From Candidatus Yanofskybacteria bacterium RIFCSPLOWO2_01_FULL_42_49 (GTDB taxonomy: Bacteria > Patescibacteriota > Minisyncoccia > 2-02-FULL-40-12 > GWA2-44-9), in NCBI GenBank assembly GCA_001795615.1, contig MGKI01000012.1:1-50590 (forward strand): a DNA stretch of 50,590 nucleotides, in the 5' to 3' direction. Below are positions 42,502 to 49,901 of this stretch, one piece after another. The translations under genes were made by a program, and so were the position numbers. The notes beneath the pieces are model-generated. The model did not search any database. It worked only from the letters and a program-made list of their open reading frames with translations, and had not been told where the DNA came from. Each line of letters begins with the position of its first letter. The stretch's first letter is position 1.

Positions 42502-42680
42502 GCTGGCTTGACCGAATTCCAGGCAAAAGGCGGATCGGAGTTCGTTAGAGGTGCTTTAGCCCGCTAAACTCTGTAGGATGTTGCGAGCCATAGTGAACTA
42601 TGGTGAGCAATAACCAGAGCCTTTTAACAAAGAAGTCGGTCAAGAGCGTACTGCCATAAGTCGCCATAGGCGACGGGCAG
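42502..42680 (+). ncRNA. Structured RNA or leader upstream of the HU gene
   Basis: A closed multi-branch fold is visible: CTTGACCGA (42507-42515) with TCGGTCAAG (42636-42644); AAAAGGC (42525-42531) with GCCTTTT (42619-42625); inside, GAGTT..TTAG (42538-42548) with CTAAACTC (42564-42571), and a long hairpin TTGCGAGCCATAGT/ACTATGGTGAGCAA (42581-42594/42597-42610, a few mismatches). A separate hairpin CTGCC..GTCGCC ATA GGCGAC..GGCAG (42651-42680) ends 20 nt before the HU start. It could be a cis-acting leader of HU mRNA or an independent RNA; I do not recognise a riboswitch class. Confidence 0.55.
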
Positions 42681-42700
42681 AGCGATCAGCAAGTTTATAA

Positions 42701-42982
42701 ATGAACGCAATAAAAAAAGGCCAATTAGGCCAAATGTTAGGTGAAAAAATGGGTGTTACCAAAAAGCAAGGTGTAGAATGGGTAGATGCTTTTGTAGAAA
42801 TAGTAACTAACACCTTAAGAAAAGGAGACAAAGTAAATATCACTGGTTTTGGTATTTTCAAGGTTTCCGACAGGAAAGCCCGAGAAGGAAGAAATCCGAG
42901 AACCGGAGAAACTATCCACATCGCGGCTTCAAAGAAACCGAGATTTACTGCCGGTAAACTACTCAAAGAAGCGATTAAATAA
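42701..42982 (+). CDS. HU-family DNA-binding protein
   Basis: 93 residues. Nucleoid protein that bends DNA as a dimer. It has the family layout: N-terminal helices, then the DNA-binding arm GRNPRTGETIHI followed by KKPRFTAGKLLKEAI. Normal length. No Shine-Dalgarno sequence; the start follows an unusually long structured leader. Ends at a strong terminator. Confidence 0.92.
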   Translation: MNAIKKGQLGQMLGEKMGVTKKQGVEWVDAFVEIVTNTLRKGDKVNITGFGIFKVSDRKAREGRNPRTGETIHIAASKKPRFTAGKLLKEAIK

Positions 42983-43022
42983 ACTAGCTATTAGTTGCTA
43001 GCGACTAGTCGTTAGTTTATTT

Positions 43023-43056
43023 AAACCCCGCCTGCAAATGGCGGGGTTTGGTTTTT
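43023..43056 (+). terminator. Intrinsic terminator after the HU gene
   Basis: AAACCCCGCC (43023-43032) with GGCGGGGTTT (43040-43049), perfect 10-bp stem, then GGTTTTT. A second fold-back AAATAAACTA/TTAGTTTATTT (around 42978-43023) lies just before it. Confidence 0.88.
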
Positions 43057-43058
43057 AA

Positions 43059-44099
43059 CTACACTCCCAGATAATGCCGAAGTTCATCTTTTTGCTCCAT
43101 TATCGTTGCGTATCCGATATTTTGAAGCTCTTTCATCTGGTCCGGGGTAAAGTTGTGGAGTTGAATATGCGGCGTTATCTTCATCAGCTCAGGACTTAAC
43201 CGGACATAGTAAATTTCCGGAAGACGGGGATTGCTTCTTCGCTCCAATTCATAATATTCTATTTTCTTATGCGTACAGCGATCACGCATGATGTCAAAGG
43301 AACGGCTAAGGTCAGATATCCATTCTTTTGGCGCTGTTCCCGACTGCAGCGGCGGCCAATAATCAAAACGAATAAGCTTCTTGTATTGTTTCATCTGGCG
43401 GATAGGGAAATCGGTCCAGACTTCGCCGTCAACGGTATCGATGCCGTCAATTTTAATGAATGGAAATTTTCCGGGAAGACGAGAAGACGCAAGCAGAATG
43501 TTTATCCAGCGTTCCGTGTGCCTTGGATTTTCGGGATCGTTGTTTAAGGGATCATGATTATAAAAGATTACCTCGCCTGGTTTGCTTACATCGGTAACGA
43601 TAACCCCAAGGCGAATTTTAGAATTAAATATAGCCTTAAAATCCAGCCCGTCGTCCTTGTCGTTAAGAAGGTCTCTCAACGGACCAGGAGACAGATGTGA
43701 TTCACTGTGTACCAACTCATTGCCGACGATAGCATCAGCGGCAAAAAGAGTAGCTAATCCACTAAGTCCCAGTAATGTCTTTTTGCCTTTTGATAATTTG
43801 TGGTCAAACAGGATTAAAAGTCCTAAACCAACGGTGGTAACTCCAAGAGCAGCAAGCTTTATCTTTAACCCTCTCTTGTAACTGAAGATCCGATCCGGGG
43901 ATAAATTTCCTATTACTTTTACGGCTTTATCCGGTGAACTGATAACCGCAGAAGCCGCCATGGCGCCAGCGGAACTGGCGATTATTTCATCGGGCTCCGG
44001 CAGGCCAAGGTCATACCACGCTCTCGCTGACCCGCTAAGCAAAGCTAAGCGAACAACTCCTCCCGGCCAATTCATAACCAGGTCGTATTTTTCGCTCAC
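43059..44099 (-). CDS. Patatin-like phospholipase
   Basis: 346 residues. Patatin fold with a Gly-rich oxyanion segment near residues 12-24 (PGGVVRLALLSG), a nucleophile elbow around Ser43 (IIASSAGA, where Ala replaces the first Gly of GxSxG) and the dyad Asp in VDGEVWTDFP. It hydrolyses acyl esters of lipids. Two hydrophobic stretches between the elbow and the dyad Asp (LAALGVTTVGLGLLILF, LGLSGLATLFAADA) may tether it to the membrane. GTG start with AGAGG upstream. The non-canonical elbow makes activity probable rather than certain. Confidence 0.78.
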   Translation of the reverse strand: MSEKYDLVMNWPGGVVRLALLSGSARAWYDLGLPEPDEIIASSAGAMAASAVISSPDKAVKVIGNLSPDRIFSYKRGLKIKLAALGVTTVGLGLLILFDHKLSKGKKTLLGLSGLATLFAADAIVGNELVHSESHLSPGPLRDLLNDKDDGLDFKAIFNSKIRLGVIVTDVSKPGEVIFYNHDPLNNDPENPRHTERWINILLASSRLPGKFPFIKIDGIDTVDGEVWTDFPIRQMKQYKKLIRFDYWPPLQSGTAPKEWISDLSRSFDIMRDRCTHKKIEYYELERRSNPRLPEIYYVRLSPELMKITPHIQLHNFTPDQMKELQNIGYATIMEQKDELRHYLGV

Positions 44100-44209
44100 A
44101 ACAACCTCTTGTTAATGAACTGATTTTATAAAACAATGATGTTTCTTTATAAAATAAAAGTCAAGATAAAAAGCCGAGGTTAAACCGGCTTTTTGTTTTA
44201 TTTATTTAC

Positions 44210-45112
44210 TCATGGCTGTTTAATGGAATCAATAAATATCTGGATATCTTCAAAAGAAAGAGCGGTGGAAAGAATCGAATCTGATTCAGTCATCATTCCT
44301 GCAACTTCGCCTTTATTATTCAACAAAGGACCGCCGGAAAATCCGTGTCTGGCCGGCTTTAGGAGCCTGAATTTTTTTTGAATTCCAAGCGACTTAAAAG
44401 ATTCGACAAAAGTAATGGCATTTTCAACTACAGATCGTATCGGATCGGACATGACACTTTTCTCATCACCGTCCGGTAAATAATAAGAACCCTGCACGGA
44501 GGAAAAACCGCTTGAGTATGTCACCTCTCCCACCCGAGCTCCGGTTGCGAGACTTAGTCCCAGTACCGGAATTTTTTCGGCGGATCTAAAAGCAATAATA
44601 TCCAGATATTCTCCAAGAGGACTCATGGCAACAGGCTCAATCGGAAACTCTAAACGACCGGTTGAAGTTTCCACTATTACTACAAATTTCTGTTCGTAAT
44701 CCGAGGCATAAATTATTCCGTTTTGGTCAATTTCAATTATTGCTCCGCAATGGCTTCGCAAATTCATTGCCGTATCGACCAAGAGATGCCTCGCGCTTAT
44801 GATATAACCGGATTCTTTTTCAATAAAACCGGAACCCTGTGTCTTTGTTTTTGCACAGGGAGAATTCATAAAAAGAACGGCTTGCGGGTTTTCCAAATTT
44901 GATTCCTCTGTTTTGTTTAAAATATGATTTGAAAATCTGGCCTCAATAATAAATGTGTTTTTCTGGGCCTCAAAAACCTTTTTTGGAAGTTTGTGCTCAG
45001 AGAGCATAATCTCGCCTTGCGGATAAACGGTATCGAACTGCTGTCCGAAAGACTCCTCGACGTTAACAAGACTCATGGCTGCGACCACGAGTAATTGCAG
45101 GACCAGCCTCAC
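44210..45112 (-). CDS. Exported trypsin-like serine protease
   Basis: 300 residues. Signal peptide (VLQLLVVAAMSLVNVEESFG). Chymotrypsin-fold triad His109 (SARHLL), Asp171 (YLDIIAF), Ser259 (GFSGGPLL). No PDZ domain, so it is DegP-like only in the protease part. GTG start with a strong AAGGAGGT ribosome site 4 nt upstream (45117-45124 on the plus strand), in contrast to the leaderless genes. A paralog at 46572-47423 shares the QQFDTVYPQG-type mature N-terminus and the domain order. Confidence 0.85.
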   Translation of the reverse strand: MRLVLQLLVVAAMSLVNVEESFGQQFDTVYPQGEIMLSEHKLPKKVFEAQKNTFIIEARFSNHILNKTEESNLENPQAVLFMNSPCAKTKTQGSGFIEKESGYIISARHLLVDTAMNLRSHCGAIIEIDQNGIIYASDYEQKFVVIVETSTGRLEFPIEPVAMSPLGEYLDIIAFRSAEKIPVLGLSLATGARVGEVTYSSGFSSVQGSYYLPDGDEKSVMSDPIRSVVENAITFVESFKSLGIQKKFRLLKPARHGFSGGPLLNNKGEVAGMMTESDSILSTALSFEDIQIFIDSIKQP

Positions 45113-45260
45113 ATTACCTCCTTATTGACAAAGGGCTAGGATTTATGTTTTATTATACTCTTCAATTATTCAAATAGCAAGAAAAGGGGAACCGTCGGAC
45201 ATTCGACTTTTTAATTATTTTGTGTTTAAGTCAAAACATATTCTTTGAAAATCAGGCCAA

Positions 45261-46562
45261 ATGCCAGCAGAAAAAATCAAAGCCGACCTGGTAATAATCG
45301 GCGCGGGCATCGCCGGACTGTCGCTTGCTTTCAGAGCGTGGCAACAAGGGTTAAGGGCGGTGACTTTCGATGACGGCAGAAACGGAGCGACTAACTCGGC
45401 GACGGGCATGATAGCCCCAAGGTTAGACTATATGCTTAAAGACATTGAACTTGTGGGCGAGTCCGACAGACAGTGCCGACAGTTTAAAAATATTTTCACG
45501 GATTTAATAACTCCCACCAAATTTCTTATCCCTTTGGGACCAAATCTAAGATACGGCTCCGGCCCGTTTAAATATTTGCTGGAAACATACGATCGGATAA
45601 CCCCAAACAGAAGAATTTATGTCCCTCCTTGTTCGTATTTGTCGGCTGCAGACTTGGAAAGAGAAGAGCCAAATATCAGAAAGGCTCATTTTGACGGAGC
45701 ATTTTGCTTGTGGGAACTTACGACGGATCCTAAAAAATTACTGGCACAGTTGGACCGATTTAACAGAATATTTGATCCTCATTACAGAAGAATCCGGATA
45801 GACAAGCGGGGGTTGGAATTTAAAACGGAAGGTTCGGAAATTACTGAAATCAAAGCAATAAGCCTGGATAATAACCCAACGACTGTTAGCGGTAAAAACA
45901 AAGGACTGATAGTAATAAATGCTTCCGGTCCGTGGATATCAGAAACAGCCGCCCTGTTCGGAAGCAGATTAAACATAGAGTTGCGGCTTGGCATTCAAAT
46001 ATCCGTATCCGGCCGTCCATTCAAGTCAGGAATCATCTTGCTTGAAAAAAATAATGTCTTCTTCTGTCTGCCAAAAAACGAATATACGCAGTTTGGACCT
46101 ACCAATACATTATTTACCGGCCATCCCGACGATGTCTTTGCTGCCAGAGACGGTTTGGCTGAACTGAAAAACAGTTTCAGAAATTTTCTTGATTCTGGCA
46201 TCCAGGCGGGGGAGTGTCGGTTTCTAAAAGCCGGACTGCGCGTAAGGCCTAATTTTGGAGATACTAACCGGCCGATAATCTGGTCGCACAAATCTGACGG
46301 TCTAGATAATTTTTATACGCTTTTTCCGGGTAAAATGTCACTGGGTCTGCTGGCCGCCGATGAGATGCTCGGCGTGATCTCAAGAGATGGCTGGCATAAG
46401 TTTCAAAACCAAAGTTCCCAGTCGAAATATTCGCTTGACGGTAATAAAGAGTCTCGAAATAAACTTTTTTTGAAGAAAGAGAATTTGCGATCTTTGGCAA
46501 AAGTCGGCTTATCTGTTATTTCACAAACATTTTCACAAACAAAAGCAAAGAAAACCCCCTGA
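45261..46562 (+). CDS. FAD-dependent oxidoreductase (DAO-like)
   Basis: 433 residues. N-terminal FAD-binding Rossmann motif (LVIIGAGIAGLSLAFRA) followed by NSATGMIAPRLDYM, then a substrate domain and a C-terminal FAD-site region (PGKMSLGLLAADEML), as in D-amino-acid-oxidase/glycine-oxidase-type flavoproteins. Substrate unknown; family members oxidise C-N or C-O bonds. It sits between two paralogous proteases transcribed in the opposite direction. The C-terminal ~50 residues are Ser/Lys-rich and poorly conserved-looking. Confidence 0.8.
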   Translation: MPAEKIKADLVIIGAGIAGLSLAFRAWQQGLRAVTFDDGRNGATNSATGMIAPRLDYMLKDIELVGESDRQCRQFKNIFTDLITPTKFLIPLGPNLRYGSGPFKYLLETYDRITPNRRIYVPPCSYLSAADLEREEPNIRKAHFDGAFCLWELTTDPKKLLAQLDRFNRIFDPHYRRIRIDKRGLEFKTEGSEITEIKAISLDNNPTTVSGKNKGLIVINASGPWISETAALFGSRLNIELRLGIQISVSGRPFKSGIILLEKNNVFFCLPKNEYTQFGPTNTLFTGHPDDVFAARDGLAELKNSFRNFLDSGIQAGECRFLKAGLRVRPNFGDTNRPIIWSHKSDGLDNFYTLFPGKMSLGLLAADEMLGVISRDGWHKFQNQSSQSKYSLDGNKESRNKLFLKKENLRSLAKVGLSVISQTFSQTKAKKTP

Positions 46563-46575
46563 TCCAGGGGGTTAT
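46553..46575. terminator. Bidirectional terminator between convergent genes
   Basis: AACCCCCT GATCC AGGGGGTT, overlapping the 3' ends of both the oxidoreductase gene and the protease pseudogene. Confidence 0.75.
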
Positions 46576-47423
46576 TTAGCGGATTTTATTACCGTTGCGA
46601 TATCTTCAGACGAAATTATGAAAGAAAACAAAGTGTCTCTTTCAATCATAAGCCCGATTACTTGACCGGCATAGTTGAATACTGGGCCTCCAGAAAATCC
46701 GGGCTGTGTCGGGCCGGCCAGACGATAGAGTTTCTTTACACCAGCCGAAGCTACGATTTTATTCTGAAGAAAAGCGAGAATAACATGCTCTGAAGTAAAT
46801 TTAATTTCATCAGAGATAAATGAAACCCCTTCTCCATCTGCTCTGTGTTAGTGAGTGTTTTGGCTCGTAAAACCGCTTACATAAACCTTATCGCCTGACC
46901 TTACTTTGTTTGACAGCCCAAGACTTTTAACAGGGAGGTTTTTGGTGGGTTTAAACAGCATGACATCAAGGTAGGTGTCCAACGGACCCATTGCTACAAC
47001 AGTAAGGGGATATTCTTTTCGTTCAGTCGCCGTATCTAATACTGCAAAAAACCGATAATCATAACCTACGCCTCGGGGAATACCGTTTTTATCCAGAGAA
47101 AACGGCTCGCCAAACCTTCCGGCTAATTCCATTACTGTTTCAACAAGAAGATGTCTGGCACTTACGACATAATTAGAATCTTTTTCAACAAAACCGGATG
47201 CTTGAACGATTATGGGTGGGGCATCGGGCTGATTTTTTTGAAAAAATTCGCCCCTGATTTTTATAATATTTTGCTGAGATAAGTAGACGGCGGAAGAAAG
47301 CGGTCTCTCCGCAATCGCCGTAAGTCCGTTGGGGTAAATCGTTTCGAACTGTTGTCCAAAAACTGAATCGGTGAAAACAAGCAACATACCAAGAACTAAT
47401 ATGGGAATCGGCGCTGGTTTCAT
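46572..47423 (-). pseudogene. Trypsin-like protease interrupted by an in-frame TAA
   Basis: 852 nt, exactly 284 codons, in one continuous frame broken only by TAA at 46848-46850 (codon 192). Upstream: signal peptide (PIPILVLGMLLVFTDSVFG), His91 (SARHLL) and Asp153 (YLDVMLF). Downstream, still in frame: codon 244 is the catalytic Ser (QPGFSGGPVF), then a normal end (IATVIKSAK). It is a paralog of the 300-residue protease at 44210-45112. A product ending at the TAA would lack the catalytic Ser. The downstream part shows no further damage, so this is a very recent nonsense mutation, a sequencing or assembly error, or a site of readthrough. Confidence 0.8.
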
Positions 47424-47518
47424 TTTATGTTTCCAAGGAACGAATAACTTAAACTAAGGATATTCTTTACGCATTTAATTACAATAGGCCAGAGTGGATT
47501 CTGGAAAAGTTATATAAA

Positions 47519-49153
47519 TTATGTATTATAATATGATAAGAACAAATAATTGCGGGTATAGTACAGTGGTAGTACGACTCCCTTCCAAGGAGTAGACACG
47601 AGTTCGAATCTCGTTACCCGCTCCAGTATGAAACGTTCGGGAAATTGACCGACCTGATTGTGGGCGACGCCAAGCGTCGCCCATTGATTCGGTGAGGTAA
47701 TCTCTGAATCGCTCGGCCCGATGAATCGGGCCTCGCGGTTGGCCAAGATGAGGTTCGACCCAAAGATTCCTTTGGCGATAACCTTTTTATCAAAAAGGTT
47801 ATCGCCTCTTGCGATTTTATCTACATTTAGAGCCTCATTTATCCATTTTCTCATCGGTTCTACCCAAGAGAATTGCTTTTGTTCAAGGGTGAGTATTTTT
47901 TCTTCTATGGTCTTTTTTTCTGACATTAGTTTGGCCTTCTTTTCAAGGTAGGATTCTCTATCAACATCCTGGTCTAAATAACTATCCAAGAGTCTTTGGA
48001 GCTTGGCCTTGATATCGGATATTTGATCTTTGGATTCTTGAACAAAAGCCAATGACGAGCTTTTGGTGTCCTGTTCTTCCGAACTAATCTTGTTTAATAA
48101 ATAATCAGCCCATTCTTTTTTCAAAGAAAATTTTTGAAGGAGATTTGATATTTGTCTATCCAAAACCTCTTGTCTTACATTGGGTTCATTGCACTTTATT
48201 GTCTTTGATTTTTTGGAGCAGTGATAATATGTGTAGTAATGGATATTTCCATTCTTTTGTTTCTTTATCTTGTATTCTCCGGTTATCATCATCCCGCAAT
48301 TACAAAACAATAATCCGCAATATGGTTGGGGGTTATTTCCATTTACATCTTTGTCTTTTTTCTGCGGCCTTCCTCTGCTATGCAATATTTCTCTCACTCT
48401 ATCAAAAATTTTCTTTGAGATTATGGGCCGATGTTTTCCCTCGTAAATTTCTCCGGCATATTTAAAGTGTCCGTAATAAAAAGGATTTGAGAGGATAAAT
48501 GAGGCCTTTGATATGTGGATTCTCTTTCCGGTTTTGGAGATTATGCCGTGATCTTGGAGATAGTTGGATATATCTTCTAATCTGGAATTTCCTTGAGCAT
48601 AAATATCAAATATTTCTTTAACTATTTTGCCTTTCTTTTTATCAACGATTATTGTTTTATTTCTTGAGTCGTTTATATATCCAAGAGGAGTACGTGAGGG
48701 ATATTCTCCCCTTCTTACTTTTTGTCTTAATCCTCGCTTGGTATTTTCGGAAAGAGAATCCACATAATATTTAGATTGGCCAAAAGCAATATTCAGCATG
48801 AACTTGCCTTGAGGTGTGGATTCAAACCAGAATTGCGGAAATTTAAGGGCAAGTATTTTGTTACAATCTAAAAAATATATTATTTTACCGCCATCTATGG
48901 AATTACGAGCCAACCTGTCGGGATGCCAAGCGATAATTCCGTTGGCTTCGCCATTTTCTATTCTATCGAGCATGGAATTAAAAAGTGGTCTTCCTGGAAT
49001 CTTTGCCGATTGCTTTTCAATAAGAACATCGACGATTTCGAGATTTTCTCGCTTGGCAAATTCCCGCAATTCTGTAATTTGAGCTTCGATAGATAGAACT
49101 TGCTTGTCTTCGACGTCTGTTGATTTTCTGGCATAGAGAAAATATTTGTTCAT
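47519..49153 (-). CDS. Large serine recombinase
   Basis: 544 residues. N-terminal resolvase domain with nucleophile Ser10 (YARKSTD) and catalytic DRLAR motif, then the recombinase domain (TPLGYINDS; ILSNPFYYG), a zinc ribbon (CGLLFCNCG; HCSKKSKTIKC), a coiled coil, and a C-terminal tail. It cuts and exchanges DNA strands at att-type sites. TATAAT (49162-49167 on the opposite strand) lies 8 nt upstream of ATG, so the mRNA is probably leaderless. Residues ~466-511 are encoded in the left 138-bp inverted repeat, and residues ~512-536 run antisense through tRNA-Gly. The functional protein may be shorter, or the tail may have been swapped by recombination. Confidence 0.88.
   Translation of the reverse strand: MNKYFLYARKSTDVEDKQVLSIEAQITELREFAKRENLEIVDVLIEKQSAKIPGRPLFNSMLDRIENGEANGIIAWHPDRLARNSIDGGKIIYFLDCNKILALKFPQFWFESTPQGKFMLNIAFGQSKYYVDSLSENTKRGLRQKVRRGEYPSRTPLGYINDSRNKTIIVDKKKGKIVKEIFDIYAQGNSRLEDISNYLQDHGIISKTGKRIHISKASFILSNPFYYGHFKYAGEIYEGKHRPIISKKIFDRVREILHSRGRPQKKDKDVNGNNPQPYCGLLFCNCGMMITGEYKIKKQKNGNIHYYTYYHCSKKSKTIKCNEPNVRQEVLDRQISNLLQKFSLKKEWADYLLNKISSEEQDTKSSSLAFVQESKDQISDIKAKLQRLLDSYLDQDVDRESYLEKKAKLMSEKKTIEEKILTLEQKQFSWVEPMRKWINEALNVDKIARGDNLFDKKVIAKGIFGSNLILANREARFIGPSDSEITSPNQWATLGVAHNQVGQFPERFILERVTRFELVSTPWKGVVLPLYYTRNYLFLSYYNT
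47552..47625 (+). tRNA. tRNA-Gly (TCC anticodon)
   Basis: Acceptor GCGGGTA (47552-47558) with TACCCGC (47615-47621), anticodon loop CTTCCAA giving TCC, T-loop TTCGAAT, and CCA encoded at 47623-47625. TATAAT at 47527-47532 is a possible -10 box. The left inverted repeat begins inside its last bases (47621), as expected if the tRNA 3' end is, or was, an attachment site. Confidence 0.94.
47621..47758. repeat. Left 138-bp inverted repeat flanking the recombinase
   Basis: Reverse complement of 49469-49606 with 135 of 138 positions identical. Starts CTCCAGTATGAAACG at the tRNA-Gly 3' end and ends GATGAGGTTCGA inside the recombinase gene. Contains an internal hairpin GGGCGACG/CGTCGCCC. Confidence 0.92.
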
Positions 49154-49188
49154 AGTGATTAATTATATCAAAATAACTTTTTGCAACA

Positions 49189-49227
49189 CACCAAAAAGCT
49201 CTGGCAGAAAGCCAAAGCTTTTTGGTG
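49189..49227. terminator. Strong hairpin upstream of the recombinase
   Basis: CACCAAAAAGCT and AGCTTTTTGGTG are perfect 12-bp arms around a 15-nt loop. Lies just upstream of the recombinase promoter; it could insulate it from transcription on the other side. Confidence 0.55.
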
Positions 49228-49307
49228 TGGACCCGGCGGGACTTGCACCCGCTTATCCGAGTGGTAACAACGGAATGTTACTATATACGTCACGGGCCCG
49301 GATCCAC
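49227..49307 (-). other. tRNA-like three-way fold, not a standard tRNA
   Basis: On the minus strand an outer 10-bp stem GTGGATCCGG/CCGGGTCCAC encloses a T-arm-like hairpin (GCGGG TGCAAGT CCCGC, 49236-49252) and a long hairpin (CCGTG/CACtCGG, then GTAAC ATTCCGTT GTTAC). No D-stem or GG of a D-loop and no CCA. A related block (CCGTGATG...CCGTTGTTA) lies on the plus strand at about 49374-49402. Confidence 0.45.
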
Positions 49308-49468
49308 GGGAGTAATTTTAGTATAGAAAAAGCCCTCTTTCAAGGGCCATTTCTATACCACTCGGGTTTGTCCGTGATGCTACGCAACATACCGTTGTTA
49401 TTAACAGTATAGCATGGCCGATATCCACATGTCAAATTTTCTAAAAATCTCTAAAATCGCAAGAGATT
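49308..49468. other. Hairpin-rich non-coding gap
   Basis: TATAGAAA..GCCCT pairs with AGGGC..TTTCTATA (about 49322-49358). Beyond that sits the inverted second copy of the CCGTGA...CCGTTGTTA block. No credible gene. Confidence 0.4.
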
Positions 49469-49651
49469 TCGAACCTCATCTTGGCCAACTGCGAGGCACG
49501 ATTCATCGAGCCGAGCGATTCAGAGATTACCTCACCGAATCAATGGGCGACGCTTGGCGTCGCCCACAATCAGGTCGGTCAATTTCCCGAACGTTTCATA
49601 CTGGAGGGATTATACGAACAGATTAGAACTCATTTTATCAAAAATCTCTGA
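49469..49651 (+). pseudogene. Right inverted repeat: remnant of a serine recombinase 3' end
   Basis: 49469-49606 is the inverted copy of 47621-47758. Read on the plus strand it encodes the recombinase tail in the original frame (SNLILANCEARFIEPSD...) and continues to EGLYEQIRTHFIKNL before TGA at 49649-49651, a different C-terminus from that of the intact gene. An in-frame stop at 49442-49444 and the absence of upstream recombinase sequence show it is a fragment. Confidence 0.8.
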
Positions 49652-49766
49652 CCAAAGGAAGCCGCCTTTTTTATACTCGCTTGGGCGGCTCTCATTTCAG
49701 ATTTCGCTTTTTGGATTTGTGTATCAGATTTGGTAAAATAATAATAAAGTTTGAGAGGATTTTTTC

Positions 49767-49901
49767 GTGGACGGCAAATGGACTTTAGAACCAAAAACAA
49801 GTAAAACTAAGAAAAATATAAGGGTTATTTTAATTGTTCTATATCCTTATCCAAATATTTCCCTGCCTTATCCAGAGTATCTCCAATATGTTTACTCATA
49901 A
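49767..49901 (+). CDS. Possible 44-residue small protein
   Basis: GTG start preceded by GAGAGGA 7 nt upstream and AT-rich promoter-like sequence. The product is basic at first (TLEPKTSKTKKNIR), then hydrophobic (VILIVLYPYPN). The 3' 77 nt overlap the end of the opposite gene, so this could be chance. Confidence 0.25.
   Translation: MDGKWTLEPKTSKTKKNIRVILIVLYPYPNISLPYPEYLQYVYS

Noticed and set aside
42154-42700. SRP RNA or 6S RNA in front of the HU gene
   Set aside because: No SRP apical loop motif, and the fold is multi-branched rather than the single long rod with central bubble of 6S RNA.
49227-49305. Annotation as a normal tRNA gene on the minus strand
   Set aside because: The outer stem is 10 bp rather than 7, no D-stem or D-loop GG can be formed, the putative anticodon loop has 8 nt, and CCA is absent.
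49414-49626. 70-codon plus-strand open frame beginning MADIHMSNF
   Set aside because: It reads the right inverted repeat in the wrong frame; the recombinase-tail frame (49469-49651) is the homologous one.
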